Made by a program: the position numbers and the translations under genes. A stretch of DNA of 5,421 nt. It comes from 9FT-COMBO-53-11 sp035291485 (GTDB taxonomy: Bacteria; Patescibacteriota; WWE3; 9FT-COMBO-53-11). The notes below the pieces were generated by a model. It was not told the DNA's origin, did no database searches, and saw only the letters and a list, made by a program, of their open reading frames with translations. The stretch is from positions 1 to 5,421 of the forward strand of contig DATDSA010000022.1 of the NCBI GenBank assembly GCA_035291485.1. The letters are read 5' to 3'. Positions 5,072 through 5,421 of the stretch are shown here, piece after piece (position 1 is the stretch's first letter; each line of letters starts with the position of its first letter).

Positions 5072-5115
5072 GACGGTCGCCCGAGGCGACCTAGCATTTT
5101 CTTCTGAAAACAGAA
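5072..5115. repeat. GAC-stem-TAG-stem element, copy 4, tandem with copy 3
   Basis: GAC (5072-5074); stem GGTCGCC/GGCGACC (5075-5081 with 5085-5091), loop CGA; TAG (5092-5094). Then comes a bulged AT-rich stem beginning CATT (5095-5098), with TCTG/CAGA inside, ending AATG near 5118. On the plus strand the GC-rich hairpin followed by TAGCATTTT is terminator-like. On the minus strand the 5S transcript runs into the same hairpins. The pair probably ends transcription from both sides. The right boundary overlaps the extended 5S terminal helix, so it is approximate. Confidence 0.55.
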
Positions 5116-5117
5116 AT

Positions 5118-5235
5118 GTTCCGGCGATGACCTACTCTCCCAGACCCGAAGGCCAAGTACCATCAGCGCTAGAGGCTTTTACGACCGAGTTCGGAATGGG
5201 ATCGGGTAGTTCACCTCCGCTCAAATCACCAGAAC
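5118..5235 (-). rRNA. rrf: 5S ribosomal RNA
   Basis: The minus strand shows the 5S hallmarks: GAACTCGG and CCGAT..CCATTCCGAACT, the GATGGTACTTGG block, and GGGAGAGTAGGTCATCGCC near the 3' end. Ends GTTCTGGTGA and TCGCCGGAAC pair as helix I, and pairing continues into the flanks (GAAAT with ATTTC), giving a 15-bp precursor stalk. The ends are estimated to within a few bases. It lies downstream of 23S in the usual order and is transcribed towards the ytxH gene. Confidence 0.93.
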
Positions 5236-5299
5236 ATTTCTACCTTCAAGCAAAATGCTAACACTGCTTGGTTAAAGCGAAACTGATAGCGGAAAAGAA
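5236..5299 (-). other. 23S-5S spacer
   Basis: A 64-base spacer with no tRNA. It contains a CAAGCA/TGCTTG stem (5247-5252 with 5265-5270). The minus-strand segment TAGCATTTT (5260-5252) is exactly complementary to the far side of 5S at 5100-5092, which could extend the 5S precursor stalk after an internal loop. Confidence 0.6.
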
Positions 5300-5421
5300 G
5301 ATCAAACGACCTATTAGTATGTCTTGGCTCAAACCCTTACGGGCCTTACACCTAACACCTATCAACCTTGTAGTCTACAAGGGGTCTGCTTTTCATCTTG
5401 GGGTGGGCTTCGTGCTTAGAT
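5300..5421 (-). rRNA. rrl: 23S ribosomal RNA, 3' end (partial)
   Basis: Read on the minus strand, the segment opens with ATCTAAGCACGAAGCC, then CACCCCAAGATGA, and ends near ACTAATAGGTCG, the standard 3' end of bacterial 23S rRNA (domain VI). Only about the last 120 bases are in the window; the rest lies beyond the right edge. The 3' end near 5300 is an estimate, since it should pair with the missing 5' end. Confidence 0.93.

Noticed and set aside
2013..5115. Identity of the element as a REP/RAYT site, hammerhead ribozyme or CRISPR repeat
   Set aside because: No GTAG/GGAG ahead of the hairpins in the REP manner, no CUGAUGA...GAAA hammerhead core, and no regularly spaced identical repeats with spacers.

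Overview
The window is bacterial. It holds a conserved right half (an FtsK/SpoIIIE-type DNA translocase, two small membrane or envelope genes, and the 3' end of an rRNA operon) and a left half of small, unrecognised, leftward genes. Genes use ordinary stops (TGA, TAG and TAA all occur) and several have good Shine-Dalgarno (SD) sites. The compact FtsK and the tiny single-helix proteins would fit a small-genome lineage such as the Patescibacteria/CPR. That is a guess from style, not proof, and nothing here fixes the phylum.

Left half, minus strand (1-1943). A near-consensus sigma70-type promoter (TTGACA, 17 bp, TACTAT) at 1915-1943 fires leftwards into a leader of over 300 nt. Within about 65 nt of the predicted start, the leader carries an intrinsic terminator whose 5' arm can pair instead with an upstream segment, as in an attenuator. 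Three genes of 68, 83 and 204 codons follow, each with its own SD. None is recognised. Each is followed or overlapped by a long perfect or near-perfect hairpin with no U-tract. The leftmost 209 bases hold three more stem-loops side by side and a three-codon reading frame (Met-Arg-stop) behind a strong SD.

Right half, plus strand (1971-5009). A TATAAT promoter starts a short leader for ftsK. ftsK is followed by a YtxG/DUF948-like single-helix protein and a YtxH-family protein, a pair recalling the ytxG-ytxH order of Bacillus. They converge on the rRNA operon: 5S (5118-5235) and the 3' end of 23S (5300-5421), both on the minus strand.

The most unusual content is a repeated structured element seen four times (2013-2057, 4505-4547, 5024-5071, 5072-5115). 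It reads GAC, GC-rich hairpin, TAG, AT-rich hairpin. The stems differ between copies but stay paired, while GAC and TAG never change. In two copies the 3' strand of the AT-rich hairpin ends in the ATG start codon of the next gene, with the ribosome-binding stretch in the loop. In one copy the TAG is also the stop codon of the upstream gene. The other two copies sit in tandem where the protein genes meet the rRNA operon, and part of the last copy forms an inverted repeat with the 23S-5S spacer, bracketing 5S.
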